Shown: positions 47,896-57,053, counted from the stretch's first letter. The stretch is DNA of 64,000 bases from Corynebacterium aquatimens (GCF_030408395.1 NZ_CP046980.1:2108001-2172000); one strand, 5' to 3'. Program-made: numbers and translations. Notes: generated by a model from the letters alone, not told the origin.

Positions 47896-48354
47896 GCTAA
47901 CCTCTTCCTCGCATCCCCACATTTCATCGTTTCGCTTCAGAGGCTCTTGCCGACGGTGGGGTTGTAGCTTGTTTGTTTCTCTATAACGTTGTCCGGTTAG
48001 GCCCGGCTCAAACGCGAAGTATTTCGATTGACTGCCATGACATGCACGAATCCACGCAAATAAAAGGCGCACGAGTGCATGTCTTAAGACGTCAAAGGAC
48101 AAGCGAGGGGGTACCTGCATGGCCCTTCGTGTACTGCCGCTGTTTATTTGCCATGGCCCTTCTCCGGTGCCCGTGACCGAAAGTACCCATCTCTAGGGGC
48201 CTGATCCCGCTCACGGACCCTTCGTCGGCTGCCTTTTTCGAAAGACGCCGTGCAAAGTGTCATGTTCGCCTTACCAACAGCACTTCCCTCACCCCCACCA
48301 ATAGTGACCATCAGTATGAGCTGGGGTTTTGTACTGTGTTAAAGCAACCCGAGT
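47896..48354 (-). other. Long 5' leader of the S10 operon
   Basis: About 450 nt lie between the predicted start of transcription and the rpsJ GTG. I see no ORF with coding character. CATGGCCCTTC occurs twice (48119 and 48152), and there are several short GC-rich inverted pairs, but no recognised riboregulator. Confidence 0.5.
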
Positions 48355-48384
48355 ATTAAAACACAGCAGGTCAGTGATCTGCAA
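48355..48384 (-). promoter_or_regulatory. Promoter of the S10 operon
   Basis: On the minus strand TTGCAG, 18 bp, TTTAAT. The block TTTAATACTCGGGTTG starting at the -10 box is identical to the one before rplN. Confidence 0.6.
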
Positions 48385-48546
48385 ATCTCCGTTTCTCAGC
48401 GCCTCTTATCCACAGCCGCACTTTTTATCCACAGGCCCGACTGTGGCTGAGCCACCGCCTTTGTCCGTTTCACGAGTAGGGTCGAGTAGCGAACGGCATT
48501 CACCGTACGCTCAACTCGCCCTCACGGGGCCACGAAAGGACCAACC

Positions 48547-49212
48547 ATGGCTGACAACACTTCCAACCCGACCCAGAACACCCCGCTTAACGACGAATTT
48601 TTGGCAGGCCAGGCCGCCAACGGCCAGGCGGAAAACCGAGCAGCGAACCAGGCGGCAGACCAACTGCAGCCGCAGCCGGTGGCGCCGAACGCTGGTGGCT
48701 CCACCACTCCGGAGGCAGCTTCCCGCCCGCGCAACGAGGCGCTGGAGACCGACCACGGCACCACCGTTATCGATGATCAGGTTGTGGGCAAGATCGCAGG
48801 TATCGCTGCGCGTGAAGTTTCTGGCGTCCACAACTTGGGCGGCGGTGCAGCCCGCATGTTCGGCGCGATCCGTGAATCCCTCACCTCCTCCACCAACGTT
48901 CAGCAGGGCGTCAATGTGGTCGTGGACAACGGCCACGCGAACGTCGCGGTTGCGATCATCGCTGAATACGGTGTTGCCATCCACGAGCTGGCTAACGCAA
49001 TCCGTGAGAACATCACCATCGCGATTACGCGTATGACCGGATTGATCGTTGACCGCGTTGATGTGACGGTCCACGACGTGAACCTGCCGAGCCAGAACAC
49101 CGGCGAAGGCGAGCAGGCACCGAACAACGCTGCACCGAACCAGCCGCAGGTCCAACAGCAAGTACAGGCTCCGGGAAACTTCCCGGCCCCGGCTTCGCAG
49201 CTGGACCAGTAA
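48547..49212 (+). CDS. Asp23/Gls24-family envelope stress protein
   Basis: 221 aa. A Gln/Asn/Ala/Pro-rich disordered N-terminus (1-70), then the Asp23 domain (about 75-180): TTVIDDQVVGKIAGIAAREVSGVHNLG, VVVDNGHANVAVAIIAEYGVAIHELANAIRENI. Asp23 proteins are abundant, membrane-tethered through AmaP and linked to cell-envelope homeostasis. AAAGGACC precedes the ATG. First of six co-directional genes that together form an Asp23/AmaP cluster, divergent from the S10 operon. Confidence 0.88.
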   Translation: MADNTSNPTQNTPLNDEFLAGQAANGQAENRAANQAADQLQPQPVAPNAGGSTTPEAASRPRNEALETDHGTTVIDDQVVGKIAGIAAREVSGVHNLGGGAARMFGAIRESLTSSTNVQQGVNVVVDNGHANVAVAIIAEYGVAIHELANAIRENITIAITRMTGLIVDRVDVTVHDVNLPSQNTGEGEQAPNNAAPNQPQVQQQVQAPGNFPAPASQLDQ

Positions 49213-49262
49213 TCAGTACCGGGCATACAACTGACCGCTAGTACCCGATTAATTCCCCAACG

Positions 49263-49595
49263 ATGAGCTCACTTTCATTAGAAACCGCCCGCGAAATCGC
49301 CGATGCCGTGGCGAGTATCCCCGGCGTCGCCGAGCTGCACCCTGGCCGCTACGGAAACGCCGTGTATCGCACGCAAGGTGGCATGGTCGAAGGCTTGAAC
49401 CTGCGCGAACCCAGCCAGCAAGAACCCGGAGAGGTTCTTGAGGTGCACTTGGTATATGACGTTGCGGCGCGTCGCACTATCGACGCGGTGGCGGCCGAGG
49501 TGCGTGAGAAGGTGTCGTCGATAAGCGATGCGAAGGGCTCTGAATCTGGGACTGGAATCAGCGCGGTAGACGTGATTTTCGCGGACGCGCGGTAG
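49263..49595 (+). CDS. Small protein of the Asp23 cluster
   Basis: 110 aa, no membrane segment. The sequence LETAREIADAVASIPGVAELHPGRYGNAVYRTQGGMVEGLNL and VHLVYDVAARRTIDAVAAEVREKV follows the beta-alpha pattern of Asp23 (VxxVPGV...), so it is probably a short, divergent Asp23 relative. Its place between two clear Asp23 genes supports that. One GCTTATCGAC copy, reverse, lies at 49517-49526. Confidence 0.65.
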   Translation: MSSLSLETAREIADAVASIPGVAELHPGRYGNAVYRTQGGMVEGLNLREPSQQEPGEVLEVHLVYDVAARRTIDAVAAEVREKVSSISDAKGSESGTGISAVDVIFADAR

Positions 49596-49616
49596 CGAAA
49601 GTAAAGGACTAAGAGA

Positions 49617-49805
49617 ATGTCAAAGACCACTATGGGTGCCGCTATCGGCGTTGTGCTGGCGATCATGCTGATTTTCGGCGGCTGGCTAGGTTTTTTTGTG
49701 ACGATCGTGTTTGGTGCGATCGGCGGAGTCGTTGGCGCGCAGCTGGACCACAAGATCGACCTAGCAGAGCTGGTCAGCCGCACTTCTGGCCGCGGGCGGG
49801 CGTAA
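49617..49805 (+). CDS. Small membrane protein of the Asp23 cluster (DUF2273-like)
   Basis: 62 aa with one or two hydrophobic helices (about 6-44) rich in glycine, then a short amphipathic tail ending in SRTSGRGRA. Small membrane proteins of this shape (DUF2273) accompany asp23/amaP in Gram-positive bacteria and may help anchor the complex; assignment by context. It ends immediately before the next ATG. Confidence 0.65.
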   Translation: MSKTTMGAAIGVVLAIMLIFGGWLGFFVTIVFGAIGGVVGAQLDHKIDLAELVSRTSGRGRA

Positions 49806-50867
49806 ATGAGCACCCTCGCCCCAACACCCCAGCTCGACCTGAGTACGTACCGTATCAACGAGCGAACCGTGGAGCACGTCGCGGAAGTAGCCGTGACGTC
49901 TGTGCCTGGGTCTATCCCCGTTGATGCGAAGCTCGCGGGTCTTGCTGGACGCAGTCTGCCGCGCGTAACCGCAACCATTGACCGCGGTGACGCTTCGGTC
50001 ATGCTCGATGTGGAGATGGCTGCGACCTACCCTGCTCCGGTGCGGCGCGTAACGGATGAAGTACGCCGGACGGTGACGAGCCACGTTCAGACTCTGACCG
50101 GCCTGACCGTGACGCGCGTGAACGTTGCTGTGGAAGAAGTCCGCGCGAGCGACCGCGTCACCCACTTCGACCTGGATCAACACCCCGCTGGGCTCGTACC
50201 CGCACGGATTGACGTGTCACCGACGCGCGTTGTTTCCCCGGAGGTCAATTCTTCTACGTACGACAACATCACACACGTGCTCACGCCCGCACCGCCGGAG
50301 GTTCGCTCGATAGCGGTGCCCGAAGCACCTGTGCTTATCGACGTCGAGGTGCCGGCACGCGCTCCGCTGGCCCCTGTTTCTGCACCGGCGCCTGTGGCCG
50401 TTCGTTCTGTGGCTGCGCCGAAGCCGCGGCCGCTTGAGCCCATCTCTGCGCGCCGTGTGACCGCGTATTCGCCGGTGAAGCCCAATCCGGTTGCCCTGCG
50501 ACCGGTTGAGACAGCACCGGCGACACATCTAACACCGATCGTTGTCCGTGAATTCGCGCCAGCGCGCCCCGTTGTGCGCCCGCATCCTGCGCCGCTGCGT
50601 CGGGTTGAAGTGACGCGCGCACCGATGATTCCTGTATCCGTGCGTCGATCCGCTCCCGTGCAGCCGGTGTCACTTCCGCACCAGGAACCATTGCGGGCTA
50701 TCACCGTGTCGCGCCCGCCGCTGCTGCCGGTCACGCGGCCTGAAATAGAAATTCGGCGCGTAGTCGCCCCTGAACCGGCACCGCTCACGGTGCCGAGCGC
50801 TCCGGCGCCGGAGGCGCTTCGCACCATCGCGGTTGACGGCGATTGGGAGCCGAGGGAGGACAACTAA
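49806..50867 (+). CDS. Asp23/Gls24-family protein with Pro-rich repeat C-terminus
   Basis: 353 aa. The Asp23-like domain spans about 15-115 (INERTVEHVAEVAVTSVPGS, VRRTVTSHVQTLTGLTVTRVNVAVEEV). From about 150 to 345 the chain consists of loosely repeated units of 17-20 residues of the form R-x-V-x-x-P-x-P-L-x-P-V, with Pro at regular spacing and little acid; it looks extended and may cross or coat the wall-facing membrane side. The stop TAA overlaps the next ATG. The repeat half has no recognised match. Confidence 0.75.
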   Translation: MSTLAPTPQLDLSTYRINERTVEHVAEVAVTSVPGSIPVDAKLAGLAGRSLPRVTATIDRGDASVMLDVEMAATYPAPVRRVTDEVRRTVTSHVQTLTGLTVTRVNVAVEEVRASDRVTHFDLDQHPAGLVPARIDVSPTRVVSPEVNSSTYDNITHVLTPAPPEVRSIAVPEAPVLIDVEVPARAPLAPVSAPAPVAVRSVAAPKPRPLEPISARRVTAYSPVKPNPVALRPVETAPATHLTPIVVREFAPARPVVRPHPAPLRRVEVTRAPMIPVSVRRSAPVQPVSLPHQEPLRAITVSRPPLLPVTRPEIEIRRVVAPEPAPLTVPSAPAPEALRTIAVDGDWEPREDN

Positions 50868-51493
50868 TGGCACGCACCAAACGTTTCTGGTCCCGGTACC
50901 GCCCGCAAGCAGGGGTAGTCAATCACCCGCAACCGGGCGCGGCCCCTCGCGCAAACCCCATCGCGCGCTGGCTGACCGTGTTGCTTGGGCTTGTGATGAT
51001 CACGCTCGCTGGCCTGATCGGCCACGATCTATGGTACGTCTTCGAACAGAAAGAGCCTTCCAAGGCCTGGGCCGCACCGGTGTTTGAGTGGATCGGCAGC
51101 GCCGCGGTGACCGACGCCGCCGTTGCGGTAGGCGTGCTTGTGTCGCTGATCGGCCTGTGGTTCATCGTCGCTGCTTTGAAACCGCGGAAAACCACGCACG
51201 TCAAAGTTGATTCACCCACCTCAATGTGGGTGCGCCCGGTGGACATTGCCCGCAAAGCCACCGCGACCGGCCGGATGGAACTAGGCAAAGTCCCCGTGTC
51301 CTCGCGTGCCTCGAAGAAAAAACTCGACGTTCACGTCACCGATGAGGGTGGTGAGGCATCACAGGCGCGCCTTGCTTCTTCACTGGAACAGCAGTTTGTT
51401 CGCCTACACCCGCAGCCTCAAGTGCGTGTCACCGTGAAGCAGCCAGTCGAAGCCACCCGCAACGCCCGCTCCGGATCAAGCAGGGAGATCTAA
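50867..51493 (+). CDS. Two-helix membrane protein of the Asp23 cluster (DUF6286-like)
   Basis: 208 aa from ATG 50867. Two transmembrane helices (about 38-60 and 85-107) are followed by a soluble domain with HVKVDSPTSMWVRPVDIARKA and VRVTVKQPVEATRNARSG, the DUF6286 type found next to Asp23 genes in actinobacteria. Basic N-terminus (MARTKRFWSRYRP). Probably a membrane partner or anchor for the Asp23 proteins. Coupled to the gene before it by an ATG/TAA overlap. Confidence 0.75.
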   Translation: MARTKRFWSRYRPQAGVVNHPQPGAAPRANPIARWLTVLLGLVMITLAGLIGHDLWYVFEQKEPSKAWAAPVFEWIGSAAVTDAAVAVGVLVSLIGLWFIVAALKPRKTTHVKVDSPTSMWVRPVDIARKATATGRMELGKVPVSSRASKKKLDVHVTDEGGEASQARLASSLEQQFVRLHPQPQVRVTVKQPVEATRNARSGSSREI

Positions 51494-51496
51494 ACC

Positions 51497-52069
51497 ATGA
51501 GCAAAGGTCTTGAAGTTTTTGACCGCATTTTGATCTTCATCCTTGGCCTGGGCCTTCTTGCCCTGGGGCTGATCCCGCTGGGACTGCGGTATGACATCCC
51601 GTGGTGGTCCGACGTCACCGCGACCTTGGACCGGAAGTTCATCGGCTCCATCCCCGACGCGGGTTGGTACGGCACAGCCCTGATCATCGCGTGTGTTCTT
51701 CTGGCGTTTTTAGGCTTCTGGCTAATCCTGGCCAACATCCAAAACCGCGGCTTTAACCGCCGCGCCCTCATCGCCGAACGTCCCGACGGTGAAATCGGGG
51801 GCGGCGACACCCTGGTAAACGTCAACCGCCTAGCGGCTGCGGCTTGCTCCTACGCCGAAACCCTGGAACCCATTGTCGGCGCCACCCAGAACGTCGCCTT
51901 CATCGGCGACCGCCCGACCGCCACGTTCACCATCACCGCCCGCCCCGACTACGACATGAACACCGTCTTCAGCACCGTCGAAAACCTCGACGCCGACTTC
52001 CGCGACGCCGTGGACACCATGGACATCGACACCGTGTTCAAAGTGCACTTCGATCGCATCGCGCCCTAG
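51497..52069 (+). CDS. AmaP-like membrane anchor protein of the Asp23 cluster
   Basis: 190 aa. Two N-terminal transmembrane helices (about 10-30 and 57-80) are followed by a cytoplasmic domain with GGGDTLVNVNRLAAAACSYAETL and TFTITARPDYDMNTVFSTVENLDADF. The layout is that of AmaP, which holds Asp23 at the membrane. It lies 3 bp after the DUF6286 gene and is the last of the cluster. Confidence 0.75.
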   Translation: MSKGLEVFDRILIFILGLGLLALGLIPLGLRYDIPWWSDVTATLDRKFIGSIPDAGWYGTALIIACVLLAFLGFWLILANIQNRGFNRRALIAERPDGEIGGGDTLVNVNRLAAAACSYAETLEPIVGATQNVAFIGDRPTATFTITARPDYDMNTVFSTVENLDADFRDAVDTMDIDTVFKVHFDRIAP

Positions 52070-52075
52070 GTTATC

Positions 52076-52095
52076 GGCCCGGCCCCGGCCTTTTT
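52076..52095 (+). terminator. Weak terminator after the Asp23 cluster
   Basis: GGCC pairs with GGCC around CGGCCCC, followed by TTTTT. The stem is short but the T-run is good and it lies 7 bp past the stop. Confidence 0.4.
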
Positions 52096-52119
52096 CCAGC
52101 CCCACTCTCAGCCGCGCGC

Positions 52120-52911
52120 TTAGGGGTTGAGGTGGATCACTCTCTCCACCTCTCCGAGATTCATGTCGGGTCCGCCTCCCCGCGGCGCTACAACCATGTC
52201 GCTGCCAGCGACGCACTCAACAATCTTCTCCCAGGCAACCACGTTTCGATTCACGGACCTGCGGTCCATCGTCCACAATCTCACGGTCCTTCCCAGCAGC
52301 CCGCGCGTTCCGTCCTGGAACAGCACCAACCATTGCGCATCCCCTATGTCCAGGCGCTCAAGCCCTGCCGGGACAGCCTCCGGCTCAAAGACCGTGATCA
52401 GCTTGGCCACACCAAGCCGATGGTCGAAGTGGTCGCGGTCCGTCACCACCAACGGCCACCCAGGCCCAACCGGCCGGGCCGACTCAAACTCCCACACGCT
52501 GGGCATGGTTTCTTCTAACCGACGCCCTTTCCTATGCCCTTGCCCTTTCCCATGGGCGTGCCCTCGCGGTCCTTGTCCTCCCCGCGGGCGCACAACCACC
52601 TGCCCCTCATTGAAGGTCACGGTGGCGCCAGGATTTTCGGAGGTCACCACTGCCGTTGTTGCTGCATCCGGGGTCAGAAGACCGGGATGCTCAGACCCCA
52701 TCTCAACCAGCGCATCAACAAGTTCCTTATCGCTGCTCCCCCACCCCACTCCGCGGTTGGCCAAAATCCCGAACACCGTAGTCAACGGCAATTCGGGTTG
52801 ACCTTCCCACGTGCTTTGCAGCACGCGGAGCACCCTAGGTATCCGAGTCGGATCCGAGTTCAAATACTCCCCCGATCCCCCAGGAGCGATTTCTTCATCA
52901 GCGGGCTTCAC
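52120..52911 (-). CDS. Hypothetical protein, no recognised domain
   Basis: 263 aa from a GTG at 52911. Not recognised. The N-terminal 85 residues look helical (RIPRVLRVLQSTWEG, ELVDALVEMGSEHPGLL), a Gly/His/Arg/Lys-rich stretch lies at about 110-132, and the C-terminal half looks like beta sheet (WPLVVTDRDHFDHRLGVAKLITVFEP, AQWLVLFQDGTRGLLGRTVRLWTMDR, VAWEKIVECVAGSDMVVAPRGGG). No signal peptide or membrane helix. TAAAGT lies 8 bp before the GTG, so the gene may be leaderless. Two palindromic repeats separate it from tuf. Confidence 0.7.
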   Translation of the reverse strand: MKPADEEIAPGGSGEYLNSDPTRIPRVLRVLQSTWEGQPELPLTTVFGILANRGVGWGSSDKELVDALVEMGSEHPGLLTPDAATTAVVTSENPGATVTFNEGQVVVRPRGGQGPRGHAHGKGQGHRKGRRLEETMPSVWEFESARPVGPGWPLVVTDRDHFDHRLGVAKLITVFEPEAVPAGLERLDIGDAQWLVLFQDGTRGLLGRTVRLWTMDRRSVNRNVVAWEKIVECVAGSDMVVAPRGGGPDMNLGEVERVIHLNP

Positions 52912-53006
52912 GGCTGCCTACTTTAGGGCCTCACCGCGATCCACCGCGTGTCTCCCCCACCCGGGTAGCTCTTCTCTTCCAAAAAAGAGCCGCACCCGAA
53001 TCGAAT

Positions 53007-53116
53007 CCTGAATTTGTTGACACCCTTCCCATGTATAAGCAGTAGCGCACGTTCTTGACCTGCTTCTTTGCAGAACGCGCCTCGAGATGGGCCCGAGAGG
53101 TGTCACCATCGTCAGG
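53007..53116. repeat. Palindromic repeat element, copy 3 (downstream of tuf)
   Basis: 110 bp, from CCTGAATTTGTTGACACC to GGTGTCACCATCGTCAGG; the ends are imperfect inverted repeats. The interior includes CGCACGTTCTTGACCTG. Pairs with a second copy 195 bp on. Confidence 0.8.
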
Positions 53117-53201
53117 ATGTCACTATCTTCAGCCGGCGGAGACGCCTCTGACCAAGGATCGGGATGGCTGGAGATGGCTGAGAACCGCTCCCAGACCGAA
53201 T

Positions 53202-53310
53202 CCTGAATCTGTTGACACCCCTCCCGTACATAAGCAATACCGCACGTTTTTGACCTGGGACCATACAGAATAGGCCCCGTGACTGCCCCGCGAGGTGTCA
53301 ACATCGTCAG
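53202..53310. repeat. Palindromic repeat element, copy 4 (downstream of tuf)
   Basis: 109 bp, from CCTGAATCTGTTGACACC to GGTGTCAACATCGTCAG, interior CGCACGTTTTTGACCTGG. Together with copy 3 it fills the gap 52912-53411, apart from the tuf terminator. Confidence 0.8.
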
Positions 53311-53364
53311 CCGGCGGAGATGGGAAGTGCGGGGATGGGAGGGTCGGGGCCGGGCTGAAACGGC

Positions 53365-53395
53365 AAAAGCCGCCTCCCACGTGGGGAAGCGGCTT
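53365..53395 (-). terminator. Terminator of tuf
   Basis: On the minus strand AAGCCGC-TT-CCCCACGTGGG-A-GGCGGCTT forms a long stem, followed by TTGCCG. It starts about 17 bp past the tuf stop. Confidence 0.85.
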
Positions 53396-53411
53396 CGCGA
53401 TCAGTCGGGAA

Positions 53412-54602
53412 TTACTCGACGATCTTGGTAACACGGCCAGCGCCGACGGTGCGGGAGCCCTCGCGGATAGCGAAGCGCAGGCCCTCGTCCATAGCGACCG
53501 GCTGGATCAGCTCGACGGACATCTCAACGTTGTCGCCAGGCATGACCATCTCGGTGCCCTCCGGCAGCTTCACAACACCGGTCACGTCAGTGGTACGGAA
53601 GTAGAACTGCGGACGGTAGTTGTCGAAGAACGGCGTGTGGCGGCCACCCTCGTCCTTGGACAGGACGTAGACGGAACCCTCGAACTTGGTGTGCGGGGTG
53701 TAAGCGCCCGGCTTGATGATGACCTGGCCGCGCTCGACGTCCTCGCGCTTGGTACCACGCAGAAGCAGAGCGGCGTTGTCGCCGGCCTCAGCGGTGTCAA
53801 GCAGCTTGTTGAACATCTCGATGGAGGTAACCGTGGTCTTCTGGGACTTCTCACGGATACCGATGATCTCGACCTCGTCGTTGAGGTTCAGGACACCACG
53901 CTCAACACGGCCGGTAACAACGGTACCGCGGCCGGAAATGGTGAAGATGTCCTCGATCGGCATCAGGAAGTCGCGGTCGGTCTCGCGGACCGGGTCCGGG
54001 ATGGAGTCGTCGCAAGCCTGCATCAGGTCAACGACAGACTGTACCCACTTCTCCTCGCCCTCAAGAGCCTTCAGAGCGGAGATGTGAACGATCGGAGCGT
54101 CTTCGTCGTAGTCCTGCTCGGCCAGGAGTTCACGAACTTCCATCTCGACGAGCTCGATGATTTCCTCATCGTCAACCATGTCGCACTTGTTCAGAGCAAC
54201 GAGGATGTACGGAACGCCAACCTGGCGAGCGAGCAGAACGTGCTCACGGGTCTGCGGCATCGGGCCGTCAGTTGCAGCCACAACGAGGATAGCGCCGTCC
54301 ATCTGAGCCGCACCGGTGATCATGTTCTTGATGTAGTCGGCGTGGCCCGGGGCGTCCACGTGAGCGTAGTGGCGCTTCGGGGTGTTGTACTCCACGTGGG
54401 AGATGTTGATGGTGATGCCGCGCTCGCGCTCCTCAGGAGCCTTGTCGATTGCGTCGAATGCGAAAGCCTGGTTCTCATCCGGGTACTGGTCCGCCAGAAC
54501 CTTGGTGATGGCAGCCGTGGTGGTGGTCTTGCCGTGGTCGACGTGACCGATGGTGCCGATGTTCACGTGCGGCTTTGTGCGCTCGAACTTTGCCTTTGCC
54601 AC
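53412..54602 (-). CDS. tuf: Elongation factor Tu
   Basis: 396 aa, carries aminoacyl-tRNA to the ribosome. GTPase motifs [18 protein letters not shown] and NKCD are intact, as are domains 2 and 3 up to [11 protein letters not shown]. It has its own promoter and terminator, so it is transcribed apart from fusA, and also probably at a higher rate. Confidence 0.99.
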   Translation of the reverse strand: MAKAKFERTKPHVNIGTIGHVDHGKTTTTAAITKVLADQYPDENQAFAFDAIDKAPEERERGITINISHVEYNTPKRHYAHVDAPGHADYIKNMITGAAQMDGAILVVAATDGPMPQTREHVLLARQVGVPYILVALNKCDMVDDEEIIELVEMEVRELLAEQDYDEDAPIVHISALKALEGEEKWVQSVVDLMQACDDSIPDPVRETDRDFLMPIEDIFTISGRGTVVTGRVERGVLNLNDEVEIIGIREKSQKTTVTSIEMFNKLLDTAEAGDNAALLLRGTKREDVERGQVIIKPGAYTPHTKFEGSVYVLSKDEGGRHTPFFDNYRPQFYFRTTDVTGVVKLPEGTEMVMPGDNVEMSVELIQPVAMDEGLRFAIREGSRTVGAGRVTKIVE

Positions 54603-54683
54603 TGTTTGTCCTCCTGGACGTTTGTGCAGCCACGAGTAATCGCAGCCACGTTGGTTTTCTTCGTAAAATGTGCCAGTTACATG

Positions 54684-54712
54684 ATCCTAGAAGCGCCGCC
54701 GGAGTTTTTCAA
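54684..54712 (-). promoter_or_regulatory. Strong promoter of tuf
   Basis: On the minus strand TTGAAA, 17 bp, TAGGAT: close to consensus with ideal spacing. Leader about 75 nt with AGGAGGA before the ATG. Confidence 0.75.
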
Positions 54713-54751
54713 ACCCTAGAGCGTAGAAGCGCTTCACGGAAAAGCATTATC

Positions 54752-54761
54752 GCTTATCGAC
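54752..54761 (+). repeat. GCTTATCGAC copy between fusA and tuf
   Basis: Exact motif in its long form GCTTATCGACGATCGG (54752-54767), 40 bp past the fusA stop. Next to it GGAGGG/CCCTCC can pair; no good T-run follows, so a terminator is uncertain. Confidence 0.9.
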
Positions 54762-54806
54762 GATCGGAGGGCAGGCACTGCCCCCTCCTAATCGTCGTGG
54801 GGATTT

Positions 54807-56930
54807 TTAAGCCCCGTTGCGCTCTTCCATGATCTCCTGAGCGATGCTCTGCGGCACCTCTGCGTAGGAGTCGAACACCATGGAGAAGTTCGCGCGGCCC
54901 GCGGTCGAGGAACGCAGGTCACCAATGTAACCGAACATCTCGGAGAGCGGAACCTTTGCGCGGACGATCTTCGCACCGGAGCGGTCCTCCATTGCGTAGA
55001 CCTGGCCACGGCGAGAGGAAATGTCGCCGTTGACGGTACCCATGTACTCCTCCGGAGTCACGACCTCGACGGCCATGACCGGCTCGAGCAGAACCGGCTT
55101 CGCCTTAGCAACAGCTTCCTTGAGCACCTGGGAACCAGCCAGCTTGAAGGCCATTTCCGAGGAGTCAACGTCGTGGTACGCGCCGTCTTCCAGCGTGGCC
55201 TTGATGTTGACCAGCGGGTAGCCGGCCAAGTAGCCGTACTGCATTGCATCCTGGATACCAGCGTCGACGGACGGGATGTACTCCTTCGGCACGCGACCAC
55301 CGGTGACGGCGTTCTCGAACGCGTAGGTTGCGCTCTGGCCCTCTTCCAGCGTCTCCGGGTCCGGCTCGTACGGCTCGATGGTGACGATGACCTTCGCGAA
55401 CTGACCGGAACCACCAGTCTGCTTCTTGTGGGTGTAGTCCAGGGACTCGACCTTCTTGCGGATGGTCTCGCGGTACGCAACCTGTGGGGAACCGATGTTC
55501 GCTTCGACCTTGAACTCGCGCTTCATGCGGTCAACCAGAACGTCGAGGTGGAGCTCGCCCATACCGCCGATGACGGTCTGGCCAGACTCTTCGTCCAGAC
55601 GGACGGTGAATGTCGGGTCCTCTTCAGCCAGCTTCTGAATAGCGGTACCCAGCTTCTCCTGGTCCGCCTTCGTCTTCGGCTCAATAGCAACCTGGATAAC
55701 CGGGTCCGGGAAGTCCATGGACTCGAGGATGACCGGGGAATCCGCAGCACAGAGAGTGTCACCGGTGGTGGTGTCCTTCAGGCCGATGAACGCGTAGATG
55801 TTACCGGCCAGAGCTTCCTCAACCGGGTTCTCCTTGTTCGCGTGCATCTGGAAGAGCTTGCCCACGCGCTCCTTCTTGTTCTTCGTGGAGTTGAGCATCT
55901 GCTCGCCCGGCTCAACCTTGCCCGAGTAAACACGGACGTAGGTCAGCTTGCCGAAGAACGGGTGAACGGCGATCTTGAACGCCAGCGCGGAGAACGGCTC
56001 GTCGACGCTCGGCTTGCGGGTGATCTCGGTGGACTCGTCGCCCACAGCGCTGCCGTGAACCTCACCGATGTCCAGCGGGTTCGGCAGGTAGTCCACAATC
56101 GCGTCGAGCAGCGGCTGGACACCCTTGTTGCGGTAAGCCGTACCACAGTAAACCGGGTAGATCTCGGAGTTCACCGTCATCTTGCGGATGGCAGCCTTGA
56201 TCTCCTCTTTGGTCAGCTCTTCGCCGCCGAAGTACTTCTCCATGAGCTCTTCGTCGGACTCAGCGACGGTCTCAAGCAGCTTCTCGCGGTATTCCTCAGC
56301 CTTGTCCTGCAGGTCAGCCGGGATCTCCTCCACGGTCGCCTCAGTACCGATCTCGGTCTTGCCGCGCCAGGTCAGTGCCTTCATCTCGATGAGGTCGACG
56401 ACACCGTCGAAGTCATCCTCAGCACCGATCGGGATCTGCATAACCAGCGGCTTAGCACCCAGGCGGTCGACGATCGTCTGAACCGTGTAGAAGAAGTCTG
56501 CGCCCAGCTTGTCCATCTTGTTGACAAAGCAGATACGCGGAACGTCGTACTTCGCGGCCTGACGCCACACCTGCTCCGACTGGGGCTCCACACCCTCTTT
56601 ACCGTCGAAGACAGCAACTGCACCATCGAGCACGCGCAGGGAACGCTCCACCTCAACGGTGAAGTCCACGTGGCCCGGGGTGTCGATGATGTTGATCTGG
56701 TTACCGTTCCAGAAACAGGTCACAGCAGCGGACGTAATGGTGATGCCGCGCTCTTTCTCCTGCTCCATCCAGTCCGTGGTAGCGCCACCGTCGTGGGTCT
56801 CGCCGACCCTGCGGTTGATACCCGTGTAGAACAGGATGCGCTCGGTGGTGGTGGTCTTACCGGCATCGATGTGGGCCATGATGCCGATGTTGCGGACCTT
56901 GTTTAGGTCCTTAAGCACTTCTTGTGCCAC
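54807..56930 (-). CDS. fusA: Elongation factor G
   Basis: 707 aa translocase. GTPase motifs [23 protein letters not shown] and [10 protein letters not shown] are present, as is domain IV/V up to the usual C-terminus. The residues where fusidic acid resistance arises look ordinary as far as can be judged. Follows rpsG with a 123-bp gap that contains the inverted GCTTATCGAC pair; no promoter of its own is obvious. Confidence 0.99.
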   Translation of the reverse strand: MAQEVLKDLNKVRNIGIMAHIDAGKTTTTERILFYTGINRRVGETHDGGATTDWMEQEKERGITITSAAVTCFWNGNQINIIDTPGHVDFTVEVERSLRVLDGAVAVFDGKEGVEPQSEQVWRQAAKYDVPRICFVNKMDKLGADFFYTVQTIVDRLGAKPLVMQIPIGAEDDFDGVVDLIEMKALTWRGKTEIGTEATVEEIPADLQDKAEEYREKLLETVAESDEELMEKYFGGEELTKEEIKAAIRKMTVNSEIYPVYCGTAYRNKGVQPLLDAIVDYLPNPLDIGEVHGSAVGDESTEITRKPSVDEPFSALAFKIAVHPFFGKLTYVRVYSGKVEPGEQMLNSTKNKKERVGKLFQMHANKENPVEEALAGNIYAFIGLKDTTTGDTLCAADSPVILESMDFPDPVIQVAIEPKTKADQEKLGTAIQKLAEEDPTFTVRLDEESGQTVIGGMGELHLDVLVDRMKREFKVEANIGSPQVAYRETIRKKVESLDYTHKKQTGGSGQFAKVIVTIEPYEPDPETLEEGQSATYAFENAVTGGRVPKEYIPSVDAGIQDAMQYGYLAGYPLVNIKATLEDGAYHDVDSSEMAFKLAGSQVLKEAVAKAKPVLLEPVMAVEVVTPEEYMGTVNGDISSRRGQVYAMEDRSGAKIVRAKVPLSEMFGYIGDLRSSTAGRANFSMVFDSYAEVPQSIAQEIMEERNGA

Positions 56931-57016
56931 GTTTGTTACCCCAACTTACGTTGTTAGCGAATAATGTCTTGCTCAGCCGATTCTGCCATCAACTGGCATA
57001 TTCGGCAGGTTAAGTC

Positions 57017-57047
57017 GCTTATCGACGACCGGGAGCCGTCGATAAGC
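57017..57047. repeat. Inverted GCTTATCGAC pair between rpsG and fusA
   Basis: GCTTATCGACG (57017-57027) and its reverse complement (57037-57047) form a perfect 11-bp stem around a 9-nt GC-rich loop, 7 bp past the rpsG stop. No T-run follows, so it may pause or protect the mRNA rather than stop transcription. Confidence 0.95.
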
Positions 57048-57053
57048 AGGCTC

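Noticed and set aside
47896..48120. N-terminal extension of S10 starting at 48120
   Set aside because: The frame is open, but S10 starts at GTG 47895 with a strong ribosome site, and the extension lies in the leader.
55173..56906. A 577-codon plus-strand frame antisense to fusA, and similar long frames against tuf and the lipase
   Set aside because: Leu/Val/Arg-rich shadows of highly expressed genes with strong codon bias; no start signals and no family features.
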